From an uncultured Methanosarcinales archaeon (lineage in GTDB: Archaea > Halobacteriota > Methanosarcinia > Methanotrichales > Methanotrichaceae): a DNA stretch of 64,000 bases. Below are positions 25,371 through 35,200 of the stretch, piece by piece (positions within the stretch are counted from its first letter, which is position 1; each line of letters opens with the position of its first letter). Under the pieces are notes generated by a model that did no database searches, was not told the DNA's origin, and was given only the letters and a program-made list of their open reading frames with translations. The DNA lies in contig CAIQHB010000039.1 in the NCBI GenBank assembly GCA_903871465.1, forward strand, positions 124,001 through 188,000, in the 5' to 3' direction. A program made the translations under genes and the position numbers.

Positions 25371-27091
25371 GGAAAATAAAGCGAGTCGCCGGACCTCTAG
25401 TTCAGGCTACGGGCCTGAAGGCTGCCATGTACGACCTGGTCCTGGTCGGCGAGGAAGGCCTGATGAGCGAAGTCATCGGCATTTCCGGCAATAAACATAT
25501 CATTCAGGTATACGAGGATACGGGCGGCGTGCGGCCCGGTGAGCCCGTCAGGGAGACAGGTGCTCCGCTCGTAGCACAACTGGGTCCAGGCATTCTGACC
25601 CAAATTTATGACGGTATCCAAAGGCCGCTACCCAAGCTGGCCGAGGCATCCGGAGACTTCATCAGCCGGGGTCTATTCGTAGATGGCATCGATCACAAGA
25701 AGAAGTGGGAGTTCAAGGCCGTAGTGAAAAAGGGCGATGTAGTTAAGCCCGGCCAGAGCATTGGTGAGGTTCAGGAGCAACTGCTCATCAAGCATAAGAT
25801 CATGGTCCCACCCAATCAAAAGGGCGGAACCATCAAGGAGATCTACTCTGGAAATTTCACCGTCGAAGAGACCATCGCCGTCTTAGAAGACGGAACCAAG
25901 CTCACCATGATGCACAAGTGGCCTGTAAGACGGGCTCGACCTGTGACCAAAAAACTGGCACCTACCATTCCCCTGAGAACTGGACAGAGGGTTATAGACG
26001 GATTCTTCTCCCTGGCCAAGGGCGGAACTGCAGCTATTCCTGGCGGATTCGGCACTGGAAAGACGGTTATGCAGCAGACCCTGTCCAAGTGGGCAGATGT
26101 CGATATTGTGGTTTATGTGGGCTGCGGCGAGCGCGGCAATGAGATGGCCGACCTGCTGCACGAGTTCCCAGAGCTGCAAGACCCAAGGACCGGCAGGCCC
26201 CTGATGGAGAGGTCCATCGTTTATGCCAATACCTCCAATATGCCAGTGGCTGCTCGTGAAGCTTCTGTTTACACAGGAATGACCACGTCAGAGTACTACC
26301 GCGACATGGGCTACGATGTCTTGATGACCGCTGACTCCACTTCTCGTTGGGCAGAGGCCATGAGAGAGATGGGCTCGCGTCTGGAAGAGATGCCTGGTGA
26401 AGAAGGCTATCCCGCATACCTGGGAGCAAGACTCGCCGACTTCTACGAGCGTGCCGGACGTGCCGAGGTTCTAAACGGCGGTCAGGGTTCAGTTAGCATT
26501 GTAGGTGCTGTATCCCCGCCCGGTGGAGATTTCACCGAGCCCGTTACTCAGAATACACTGAGAATGGTCAAGGTGTTCTGGGCACTGGACTCCAAGCTGA
26601 CACAGCGCAGGCATTTCCCGTCCATCAACTGGCTGGATTCCTACTCGCTGTATGACCTGGACCTCGAGGCCTGGTTCGTAGAGAACGTCAGCCCCGACTG
26701 GAACAAGAACAAGAGACGCGCCATGTCCATACTGCAAGAGAACGCCGAGCTGGAAGAGATCGTGATGCTCGTCGGTTCCGATGCCTTGCCTGAGGATCAG
26801 CAGGTCACACTGGAAGTAGCAAGGATGATCATCAACTTCTGGCTGGCACAGAGCGCATTCCACCCGGTGGATACATTCTCTCCCTACAAGAAGCAGTTCG
26901 ACCTCTTGGCTTCCATCCTGAAGTACAGGGATTACGCCTTCGAGGCAGTCCAGAAGGGCATATCCGTGGCGCAGATCACATCTGTTCCATCCAAGGATGC
27001 TCTGGCCAAGGTAAGACTGGAAGCCGAGTATGAGCCCATCCTGGCAAAGGTTCTGGCTCAGATGGACGTTGAGTTCAAGGCGCTGAAGTGA
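25361..27091 (+). CDS. atpA: A-type ATP synthase subunit A (catalytic)
   Basis: A 576-residue catalytic subunit. The P-loop is GGFGTGKT at 228-235, followed by [27 protein letters not shown] with the Walker-B region, and [17 protein letters not shown]. The long non-homologous insertion typical of V/A-type catalytic subunits (about 115-195) is present. No intein interrupts the P-loop. Length matches the family. It overlaps atpF by 10 bases and is followed after 12 bases by atpB. Confidence 0.98.
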   Translation: MEVGKIKRVAGPLVQATGLKAAMYDLVLVGEEGLMSEVIGISGNKHIIQVYEDTGGVRPGEPVRETGAPLVAQLGPGILTQIYDGIQRPLPKLAEASGDFISRGLFVDGIDHKKKWEFKAVVKKGDVVKPGQSIGEVQEQLLIKHKIMVPPNQKGGTIKEIYSGNFTVEETIAVLEDGTKLTMMHKWPVRRARPVTKKLAPTIPLRTGQRVIDGFFSLAKGGTAAIPGGFGTGKTVMQQTLSKWADVDIVVYVGCGERGNEMADLLHEFPELQDPRTGRPLMERSIVYANTSNMPVAAREASVYTGMTTSEYYRDMGYDVLMTADSTSRWAEAMREMGSRLEEMPGEEGYPAYLGARLADFYERAGRAEVLNGGQGSVSIVGAVSPPGGDFTEPVTQNTLRMVKVFWALDSKLTQRRHFPSINWLDSYSLYDLDLEAWFVENVSPDWNKNKRRAMSILQENAELEEIVMLVGSDALPEDQQVTLEVARMIINFWLAQSAFHPVDTFSPYKKQFDLLASILKYRDYAFEAVQKGISVAQITSVPSKDALAKVRLEAEYEPILAKVLAQMDVEFKALK

Positions 27092-27103
27092 GGAGGGTTC
27101 AAA

Positions 27104-28507
27104 ATGACAAAGGAATACAAGACTATTACTGAGATCTCCGGACCACTCATCTTCGTGGAGAAGACAGAGCCCGTGGGCTACATGGAGCTCGTCGAGATCA
27201 GAACTGGCGGAGAGCTGAAGAGAGGGCAGGTGCTGGATTCCTCCGATGAGATCGTGGTTATTCAGGTATTCGAGGGAACCGGCGGCCTATCCAAGGATAC
27301 TGCCGTCAGTTTCACCGGAGACGTCATCAAGATGCCACTGTCACCAGGCATAGTGGGACGCGTTCTGTCAGGATCCGGAAAGCCAAGAGATGGCGGCCCG
27401 GAAATTGTGCCAGAGGTATTGAGAGATATTGCAGGAGCTGCCATCAATCCAGCTTCCCGTGAGAAGCCGCGCGCTTTCATCCAGACCGGCATCTCCACAA
27501 TCGACGGTACCAACACACTGGTACGCGGCCAGAAGCTGCCCATCTTCTCCGGTGCGGGTCTGCCCCACAACGATCTTGCTCTGCAGATCGCAAGGCAGGC
27601 CAAGGCGTTGGGAGAAGCCGAGCCCTTCGCAGTTATCTTCTGCGCTATGGGCATCACCAATGAAGAGGCTCAGCACTTCCTGGCTGATTTCGAGAGAACC
27701 GGTGCTCTGGAGAGGGCAGTCGTGTTCCTCAACCTGGCAGACGATCCGGCTGTGGAGAGAATCCTGACTCCCAGGCTGGGACTGACCACCGCTGAATATC
27801 TGGCATTCGATCTGGACATGCATGTGCTCATCATCTACACGGACATGACCAACTATTGCGAATCTCTGCGCCAGATGGGCGCCGCTCGTGAAGAGGTGCC
27901 CGGACGACGTGGCTACCCAGGTTACATGTACACCGACCTGGCCTGCCAATATGAGAGAGCTGGCATCATCAAGGGCAAGAAGGGCTCCATCACCCAGTTC
28001 CCCATCCTGACCATGCCCGGCGACGATATCACTCATCCCATACCAGACCTGTCCGGATATATCACCGAGGGCCAGATCCTCATCTCCCGAGAGCTGCACA
28101 GAAAGGGCATTTATCCGCCCGTCGACATCCGCCCCTCGCTTTCCCGGCTTATGAACTCCGGTATCGGCAAGGGCCACACTCGCGAGGATCACAGAGCAGT
28201 ATCGGATCAGCTCTATGCATACTATGCAGAGGGCAACGATCTGCGCGGCTTGGCTGCCATCGTCGGCAAAGAGGCTCTCTCCGAACGAGATAAATTGGTC
28301 CTTGAGTTCGCCGATAAGTTCGAGAAGAGATTCGTCAACCAGGGCAGAGATGAAGATAGGTCTATCTTCGATACCCTCCAGATCGGATGGGAGCTGCTGG
28401 CAGACCTGCCGGAAGCGATGCTCACCAGGATTGACGATAAATACATCAAGCAATACCATCCTAAATACGCAGGCACAGCCAAGGCTGCACAAGCACCGGC
28501 GAAGTGA
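27104..28507 (+). CDS. atpB: A-type ATP synthase subunit B (regulatory/non-catalytic nucleotide-binding)
   Basis: A 467-residue subunit alternating with A in the A3B3 head. It has the family segments [47 protein letters not shown], and [17 protein letters not shown]. As expected, the P-loop is degenerate: [10 protein letters not shown] replaces GxxxxGKT. AGGAGGG precedes the ATG at 27104. It ends 4 bases before atpD. Confidence 0.98.
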   Translation: MTKEYKTITEISGPLIFVEKTEPVGYMELVEIRTGGELKRGQVLDSSDEIVVIQVFEGTGGLSKDTAVSFTGDVIKMPLSPGIVGRVLSGSGKPRDGGPEIVPEVLRDIAGAAINPASREKPRAFIQTGISTIDGTNTLVRGQKLPIFSGAGLPHNDLALQIARQAKALGEAEPFAVIFCAMGITNEEAQHFLADFERTGALERAVVFLNLADDPAVERILTPRLGLTTAEYLAFDLDMHVLIIYTDMTNYCESLRQMGAAREEVPGRRGYPGYMYTDLACQYERAGIIKGKKGSITQFPILTMPGDDITHPIPDLSGYITEGQILISRELHRKGIYPPVDIRPSLSRLMNSGIGKGHTREDHRAVSDQLYAYYAEGNDLRGLAAIVGKEALSERDKLVLEFADKFEKRFVNQGRDEDRSIFDTLQIGWELLADLPEAMLTRIDDKYIKQYHPKYAGTAKAAQAPAK

Positions 28508-28511
28508 GATC

Positions 28512-29213
28512 ATGGCCGTAATTCGAGGAACTAAACCGACCAGGGCCGTGCTGATCGCTCTCAAGAAAAGGATGAAGGTCGCTAAAACTGGTCACTCGCT
28601 CCTCAAAATGAAGCGTGACGGCCTCATGATTGAGTTCTTCGAGGTGCTAAGCAAGGCCAAGACGGTCAGGAAAGAGCTGGTTGAGGCTCTGCTCAAAGCT
28701 GAGCAGAGACTTCAAATGGCCATGGCCATTGAGGGAACTGTTGCCATAGGAAGCGTGGCCTATTCCCTGCAAAAAGAGCCGGTCATCCAGCTTGACTCCC
28801 GAAACATCATGGGCGTAGTGGTTCCCAAGATCACCTCCGAAGCTGTGCATAAGAAGATGTTCGAGCGTGGCTACGGCATCATTGGGACCGGTGCCGCCAT
28901 CGATGAAGCCGCTGATGCCTACGAGGGCTTGCTGGATAAGATCATTTTGGCTGCAGAGGTAGAGACCGCCATGATAAGGCTTGTCGAGGATATCGACAGC
29001 ACCAAGAGGCGGGTCAATGCCCTGGAGTTCAAGGTGATTCCTGAACTCAAGGATACCATCAAGTTCATCGCCATGGCCCTAGAGGAGATGGAAAGGGACA
29101 ACGTGGTCAAGCTGAAGATGCTGAAGGGCAAGTCCGAGAGGAAAGCCGCAGCAGAAGAACTCAAGAAGGAAGCCGCCAAGGCAGCAGAAGCAGCTGCCAA
29201 GGCTTCCGCTTGA
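28512..29213 (+). CDS. atpD: A-type ATP synthase subunit D (central rotor shaft)
   Basis: A 233-residue long antiparallel coiled-coil protein, the gamma-like shaft inside the A3B3 head. It begins MAVIRGTKPTRAVLIALKKR, with the typical GHSLLKMKRDGLM. The C-terminal coiled coil contains IDSTKRRVNALEFKVIPEL. The last 25 residues are an Ala/Lys-rich low-complexity tail. The ATG at 28512 is 5 bases after the atpB stop; the frame is open far upstream, but that part is out of phase within atpB. Confidence 0.96.
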   Translation: MAVIRGTKPTRAVLIALKKRMKVAKTGHSLLKMKRDGLMIEFFEVLSKAKTVRKELVEALLKAEQRLQMAMAIEGTVAIGSVAYSLQKEPVIQLDSRNIMGVVVPKITSEAVHKKMFERGYGIIGTGAAIDEAADAYEGLLDKIILAAEVETAMIRLVEDIDSTKRRVNALEFKVIPELKDTIKFIAMALEEMERDNVVKLKMLKGKSERKAAAEELKKEAAKAAEAAAKASA

Positions 29214-29221
29214 ATCCTGCG

Positions 29222-29407
29222 ATGACGAGCTGGTTTGAGCGAAAATTCGAAGACCGGTTCGGGACGCCTGAGAAGAAGATGCGTCTTCTGCAGTGGTTGG
29301 TGTATATCACCAACCTCTACATTATTTTTGGGATATTTGTCTTGATATGGATTTTGTATGGCAAATATATCATAAGGGCTTGGGCCTATTTCACGAATAG
29401 CAGTTGA
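29222..29407 (+). CDS. ahaG: Small single-helix membrane protein, AhaG-like
   Basis: A 61-residue protein with an amphipathic charged N-terminus (WFERKFEDRF) and one membrane helix, about 28-48 (YITNLYIIFGIFVLIWIL). It begins 8 bases after atpD and ends the operon, the position of ahaG in Methanosarcina operons. The function of AhaG is not settled. The ATG at 29222 is chosen over an in-frame TTG at 29210 that overlaps the atpD stop. The call rests on position and general features, as the family is too small for clear motifs. Confidence 0.7.
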   Translation: MTSWFERKFEDRFGTPEKKMRLLQWLVYITNLYIIFGIFVLIWILYGKYIIRAWAYFTNSS

Positions 29408-29752
29408 TTGGAACATCAAGAGCACCCGCGAGTTTGTTGTTGATTATATAGCAGATACAATTTTGAGATCTGTTTTCTACGGACGATTTGATAATTAACG
29501 TCTAGGTTTTGGATCGCATAGATCTCATGAATCTAGCGCCAATCTTTATGACTCTTCATTCTGGGCCTATAAAAAAATAGGAATGAATTCCAGGTTATAC
29601 ACTTCATAAACTCGCATGAGGTTGGGATGGTTCCTAAAAAGATGATGCAGCGGACCGCCGGGTCGCGCGTGCGTGCGCGTGTGGACGCGGGCCCGCCCAT
29701 GGGCAAGCGCGGGCGGCTGCGTGCGGATGGGCATGCACTTACGGGCCCGGGT
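29408..29752. other. Intergenic region after the ATP synthase operon
   Basis: No convincing gene. A/T-rich up to about 29620, with gggcctataaaaaaatagg near 29568-29586, which is both a short inverted repeat (CCTAT/ATAGG) and a good TATA-like sequence for rightward transcription. After 29650 the composition changes sharply to G/C-rich, containing the 64-bp repeat copy at 29661-29724. Confidence 0.5.
29661..29724 (+). repeat. 64-bp GC-rich direct repeat, copy 1
   Basis: It begins ggtcgcgcgtgcgtgcg and ends gggcggctgcgtgc. By direct comparison it matches 31958-32021 at 58 of 64 positions without gaps, in the same orientation. It contains the palindromes gcgggcccgc and gcccatgggc and an alternating GCGTGCGTGCGCGTGTG run. 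It lies just past the 3' end of the TPR gene, whose stop is at 29753. Confidence 0.85.
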
Positions 29753-31798
29753 TCAGTTGCCTCCCAGCTCCCTGGCCTTGGCGAAGGCGGCATCGGCCTC
29801 GGTGTGCCTTCCGAGGGCCTCAAGAGTAATGCCTTTGCCATCCCAGGGCGCTTCATGGTTCGGGTCCAGCCTTAAGGCCTCATCAAATGCTTTGAGGGAT
29901 TCGTCATACTTGCCCTGATTTTCGAGAGCAAATCCTTTGTTGCTCCATGCCGATGCAAGGTTGGGATCTAGCCTTATGGCCTCATCAAATGCTATTAGGG
30001 CATCATTATACTTGCCTTGGTTTTCGAGAGTAGATCCTTTGTTGCACCAGGCCGACGCAAGGTTTGGATCTAGCTTGATAGCTTCGTCTAACGCTATAAG
30101 AGCTTTATCAAACTTGCCCTGATTTTCGAGAGTAGTTCCTTTGTTGTTCCAGGCCGACGCAAGGTTTGGATCTAGCTTGATAGCTTCGTCTAACGCTATA
30201 AGAGCTTCATCAAACTTGCCCTGATTTTCGAGAGTTGATCCTTTGTTGCTCCATGCCGATGCGAGGTTTGGATCTATCCTGATGGCCTCATCAAATGCTA
30301 TTAGGGCATCATCGTACTTGCCCTGGTTTTCGAAAGTCGATCCTTTGTTGCTCCATGCCGATGCAAAGTTTGGATCTAGCCTGATAGACTCATTGTATGC
30401 CTTAATGGCCTCATCAAACTTGCCCTGGTTGTTGAGAGCCAATCCTTTGTTGTTCAAGGCAATGACAAAGTTTGGATCTAGCCTGATGGCTTCGTCAAAT
30501 GCTATGAGCGCTTCATCAAACTTGCCCTGGTTGTTGAGAGCCATTCCTTTGTTGCTCCATGTCGATGCAAAGTTTGGATCTAGCCTGATAGACTCATTGT
30601 ATGCCTTAATGGCCTCATCAAACTTGCCCTGGTTATAAAGAACAAAACCCTTTCCGTTCCAGACCGTGGCATAGTTGGGATCTAGCCTGATAGCTTCGTT
30701 GTAAGACTTGAGGGCTTCATCAAACTTGCCCTGGTTTTCGAGCGCAAATCCGTTGTTGCTCCAGCCGTATGCTGATGTAGGGTTTAGTTCTATCGTCTTG
30801 CTGCAATACTCAATTGCATCGTTCTGTCTCCCGATCATAGCATATGTAGACTCCAACGACGCCAGTAAACCAAAAGGTCTCACGTATCCTTTCTCTGAGC
30901 TTATCGCCTTTAATGAATAGTTGCCTGCAAGTGAGAGATCATCCGTATTTCCTGACAGTTTGTATTGATGGTAGGCATCCAGGGCCTCAGTATAATACTT
31001 AAGACCTTCCCATGTCTTAGCCGATATGGTGGATTGTGATCGATCATGTGCTATCATGTAAGCCAGATTTCTAATCATTTCGTGGAGCTGCTCTTCGTTA
31101 CTACTATCAACGGGCTGCCTTACCATCCAGCTCTGGACTTTACTGCCTTCAAGCACTGCGACCAGAACGATAGTTGAGCCATATCTCTGCAGGCTGCCTC
31201 TTATTGTAGTAACTGGTTTGCTGCCAGGACATATGTTCTTAAAAGCAATTATGATATTCCCCAGTGACAGCGAACCAGGGCCTGCATTGATGGTTCCTAT
31301 ATTCGCCATACTGAACTCCACAACCTCTGCTTTTGGAACTACCATCTCAAGGTTCCCAAGCGATTGTTCTGCAGAAAATGTTGATGAGAATTGACCTCCA
31401 CTTGTCGGTAGAACTACTTCCTCATAGCTAATATTGTGGATCTGCTGAATTCGCATCAGCTCTGCAGTGAGCTGATCGGCGATTGTGATACCACTCAGAT
31501 TCTCATTTTTACTTATCTCAAAAGGTAGGATCACGATGCCTTGCTCAGTATATATCTTGGAAAGAATAAAGATTATGCCCAGTAACAACAGCACGAAGAT
31601 GCAGATTTTTAGAAAAGCAAAGAGTTTTGTTGCATAGATATCTGGGGATCGAAAAAAACTAATTAGAAACTGACTGAGCTTATTTGGGACTTGACGAGCC
31701 TTCATGCTGGGCGAGGTGGGAGACGATAACTCAGGGTTCACTGACCTGCTATCTGTCGGCTCATATAGCATTTTCTCCATTCGAGTCGTCTCGTCCAT
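29753..31798 (-). CDS. Membrane-anchored TPR-repeat protein
   Basis: A 681-residue protein: a short polar N-terminus, one membrane helix at about 59-80 (FLKICIFVLLLLGIIFIL), then an extracytoplasmic or cytoplasmic domain (about 85-280, starting IVILPFEISKNENLSG, reminiscent of TolB-N/GldH-like adenylate-cyclase-associated domains), and at least ten consecutive 34-residue TPRs from about 335 to the end. Repeats have the consensus ASAWSNKGSTLENQGKFDEA followed by LIAFDEAIRLDPN. TPRs bind other proteins; the partner is unknown. A TATA box at 31825-31833 puts transcription start at or within a few bases of the ATG, so the mRNA is probably leaderless. The gene is bracketed by the 64-bp direct repeats. 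Confidence 0.88.
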   Translation of the reverse strand: MDETTRMEKMLYEPTDSRSVNPELSSPTSPSMKARQVPNKLSQFLISFFRSPDIYATKLFAFLKICIFVLLLLGIIFILSKIYTEQGIVILPFEISKNENLSGITIADQLTAELMRIQQIHNISYEEVVLPTSGGQFSSTFSAEQSLGNLEMVVPKAEVVEFSMANIGTINAGPGSLSLGNIIIAFKNICPGSKPVTTIRGSLQRYGSTIVLVAVLEGSKVQSWMVRQPVDSSNEEQLHEMIRNLAYMIAHDRSQSTISAKTWEGLKYYTEALDAYHQYKLSGNTDDLSLAGNYSLKAISSEKGYVRPFGLLASLESTYAMIGRQNDAIEYCSKTIELNPTSAYGWSNNGFALENQGKFDEALKSYNEAIRLDPNYATVWNGKGFVLYNQGKFDEAIKAYNESIRLDPNFASTWSNKGMALNNQGKFDEALIAFDEAIRLDPNFVIALNNKGLALNNQGKFDEAIKAYNESIRLDPNFASAWSNKGSTFENQGKYDDALIAFDEAIRIDPNLASAWSNKGSTLENQGKFDEALIALDEAIKLDPNLASAWNNKGTTLENQGKFDKALIALDEAIKLDPNLASAWCNKGSTLENQGKYNDALIAFDEAIRLDPNLASAWSNKGFALENQGKYDESLKAFDEALRLDPNHEAPWDGKGITLEALGRHTEADAAFAKARELGGN
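29870..30770 (-). repeat. Tandem 102-bp TPR-coding repeats
   Basis: About nine near-identical 102-base units within the TPR gene, each coding one 34-residue TPR. Some neighbours differ by only a few bases (compare the stretches around 30060-30120 and 30162-30222). The low divergence, including at silent sites, points to recent unit duplication or gene conversion. Confidence 0.85.
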
Positions 31799-31824
31799 GT
31801 GATATTTTTCTCTGATTCATTTGC

Positions 31825-31833
31825 TATTTATAA
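31825..31833 (-). promoter_or_regulatory. TATA box of the TPR gene
   Basis: On the minus strand cattataaatagc lies about 28-35 bases before the ATG at 31798, so transcription should start at or next to the start codon. The same A/T core (tatttataatg) could also work on the plus strand, towards repeat copy 2. Confidence 0.5.
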
Positions 31834-31957
31834 TGTTTAGTCCCTATGGTTTCGGGACTATATGCCAATCATGCTTTGAATTCCATATCTCAAAGCCACG
31901 ATTGCCTTCTCTTGGCCAGCTTCCCTCTGGCAAAAAAAACCGTTGCGTGCAGCCGGT

Positions 31958-32021
31958 GGTCGCGCGTGCGTGCGTATGTGGGCGCGGGCCCGGCCATGGG
32001 CGAGCGTGGGCGGCTGCGTGC
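31958..32021 (+). repeat. 64-bp GC-rich direct repeat, copy 2
   Basis: This is the second copy of the element at 29661-29724, 58 of 64 bases identical with six substitutions and no gaps, same orientation. It lies 160 bases upstream of the TPR start codon. The surrounding 31799-32238 gap holds no convincing gene; both flanks of the repeat are A/T-richer. Confidence 0.85.
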
Positions 32022-32238
32022 ACAGGGAAGCGTAGCAGGAGCCTAGCCGCGGGTGCGGCGGCGAGGAATGAATTGTGTGAATTCGCGCTTCCATTTTATA
32101 TCCTTTAATAATTTTCTAATCTCTTCATTTCTCTGTCATGTTCTTAAGGCACCAAACTGACAGAAAATATTAAATAAGATATGTTCCTCCTCTAGTTCCT
32201 GCTTGATTCCACGACCTAGTACTGGAGAATGCCATTAT

Positions 32239-35200
32239 ATGCCCCCCGAAATTGATTCCACGTGCAGCAATTCTTGTGAGCACAAGCTCTTCCATGATTT
32301 TGAGCTTAGAACTCATTTAAAATTATTAAAATTAATTAATGATGTCCATAGATCGTTTCGTAACTTTACAGCAAATCTACGTCCGCAACGCTCGTTACCA
32401 CACCAGAATCTCTTTATCGTGCTCTCTCTGGTCTTGCTGGCCGTTTTATCACCGGTCGCTGCCTCGTCCCTGGGCCTCGTCGCTCCGGAAGAGGTTGATG
32501 TATCTGGATGTGGCGTCTACAAAATGGTGTTTGTCTCCAATACTGATGCCCGCGATCTATCTGCTCTATTCCATATTCCCGGGGGGTTCGGCTATGGTGG
32601 AAATTCGAGCATCATCATGGGCGGCAAGTCTTCACTCTGCGAGCCTGCCCAGGTTGGCCAATCATTGAGGTGGGACCTCGGTCCAGCGCTGAAATCCTGC
32701 CGGAGCCTCGTGATTAACGAATGGGAGCAGAATCCTGCAGGCACAGACACCGGAAAAGAGTGGATTGAACTCTACAATCCAACCTCCCAGGCGGTCAATA
32801 TCGGTGGATGGATGCTCGTGGACAGCTACTCGGGAAAATCCGTAAAAGTCTCAGCGGGGACTGTTATCAATTCGGATGGGTACCAGGTCCTCGCCTGGAC
32901 CAATGGATCGCTTATCAACTCCTACCTGACCAGCATTACACTCCTGGATTCCTCAGGCAGAGAGGTCGACCGGACGTCCGAAGCCAAGGATGAGAAGAAT
33001 GACGGACTCTGTCAGGCTCGCTATCCGAACGGCAAGGATCTGGGAAGCGATACGGATTGGAAATTCCAGGCTTCGACTCCCGGTTCATCCAATGGCGGAA
33101 GCTCCGCCGACATTTATGCAGGGGAATTTCTCGCCCTGTCGTTCAATCTCACTCCAGGGTGCGATGCACCTCGCCAGGCCTCGCTCTCAGGAGAGATCAT
33201 CTCCTCCGGCGGCACAATTTCTGCGCCATCACTTCCGCTGACCGTCAGGCGGGCAAACTTGACACTCTCTGCAACCCCGGATCGATTTGACGTCTCCAAA
33301 GGTGACGTCGTAGACTGGACGGTTCTTCTGGAGAACGATGGAGACGGAACCGCCTGCAGTGTTGCGTTCAATGCCACACTGGATACGGGTCTGCAACTGA
33401 TACGCATAGATTCGACGGCGCCCGAAATTGTCCGGGAATATACGACTCTAGCTCCGGGCGATAAGGTGCAGATCAGATTGAAGGCCAGGGTTATGTCATC
33501 GGCGGGCGGCCACTCAGGCATCTTCAAAGCCAGCTGGGGAACCGGCCCCTGTCAGGAGGCGAGAACGGTCTCCGAACTCGGCGGAAGAACCGCCATTCGC
33601 AAGCAGCCGGACAATATTCGAAGCCTGGCCATCGGCGAATTTGCCGACTATGAGATCGAGGCCGACCTACCCAAGGGAGCGCATAGCCTCTGGATCAACG
33701 ATACAATTCCCAGAGGTCTGATCTACAACCGGAGCAGCCTGTCCCTGCATGGCTCTGCACCTTTGCAGGAGATCCTGATCCCAAATTCCGATGGCTCCGT
33801 AGAAGTCTGCCATCTCTTTGGAGATGCCGTTCCGGCGCAGACGATTGCGATCACCTACAACTGCCGGCTGGAAAATGCACCTGAGTGCCAGGATGGCGTC
33901 GTGCTCGCGGGAACAAAGGCCAGCATGAGCTGGACGGATGGAAAGGGCCGCAAGACCGACAGCGACGAAGCCGGTGGACTGACTGTGGTCGAGCCGGAAT
34001 TGATGCTGGAGTTGCAGGCATCGAGGCCCTTTGCTGCGACGGAAGATCGCATTTCATACCTCCTTTCCGTCTGCCACTCACAATCGAGCCATGCGCCTGC
34101 GTACGATGTGGATCTGGAAAACCTCCTTCCAGAGGGCCTCACATATGAGTCTGGATCCTTGGAGGTTCTGTCCGGTCCCGTCGCCTCCACATCTTCCAGC
34201 GGCCAGAGCCTGAAGTGGCAAATCGATTCCATTGATCCTGGTTGGGATAGCTCCAGAAAGATCCTCCTTCGCTTCAATGCCACCAGCCGGGCATCGCCTG
34301 GCGGGGAAATCGTCAATCATGCCAGGGTTTCCTGGACCAGTGCAGCAGGAAAGAGTCCGGGCGAGCGCACGGGAGAAGGCGGAGTGAATGACTATGTTCA
34401 GAGTGCCTCCGCCAGTACAAGCGTCATGAGCCTCTCGATTCGAAAAACTGCAGACCCCGATCCTGTGGGGGTGGGCGAGCCTCTCAGCTACACTCTGACC
34501 TATGAGAACACAGGAAGCAAAGCGGCGCACAATATTATCATCAGTGACGAACTGGACCCGCACGTCACCTTGCTCTCTGCAGATCCGGCTCCTTCTGAAT
34601 TGAAGGCCAACGCCAAGACCAATGCTGATTCCCTCGCCTGGAATCTCTCCAATCTCACTCCTGATGGGCCGCACAGTATTGCCATCCAAGTTCATGTCAA
34701 TGAAACCCTGCAGGACGGCGTGCTGCTGCAAAACCGGTTCTCCATCGAGTGCGATGAGCTGGGGCCCAAGTCGGGCACGATATTCACTTCAGTTCAGAAC
34801 GGGACACGCCTGGATGTTAATAAAACCGCTCTGCAAAAGGCAGTGCGCCGGGGCGAGGAGATTAACTACATCATCAGAGTCTGCAATCACGGCGGCAGGC
34901 CTGCCACCAACGTAACTGTTCGGGATGTCTTCGATACCACGGTGGAGCAAGTCTCGGCGGCGCCTGCGCCCGCAGAGGACGGCATCTGGAGGTTCGCCAG
35001 CCTTGAGCCCGGCGAATGCATAGAGATTGACCTGACCGTGAGGGTGCCTCAAACGGATGTAAAGTACGAAAGCCATCAGACCGTCAAAGGAAAGGGCTTT
35101 GTTCGAAAATACCAGGATTATACCACCAACCGGGCGCCTTCCCTCATCACCAACCGGGTCTACGTGACCTCGGATCAGATGCAGCTTTCCAAAACTGCCG

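Noticed and set aside
27368-28564. A 398-codon leftward open frame opposite atpB
   Set aside because: Antisense shadow of a highly conserved ATP synthase gene in a high-GC codon context; no motifs.
29870-30770. Regularly spaced repeats resembling a CRISPR array
   Set aside because: The period is 102 bases with no unique spacers; the units code for TPR helices in frame.
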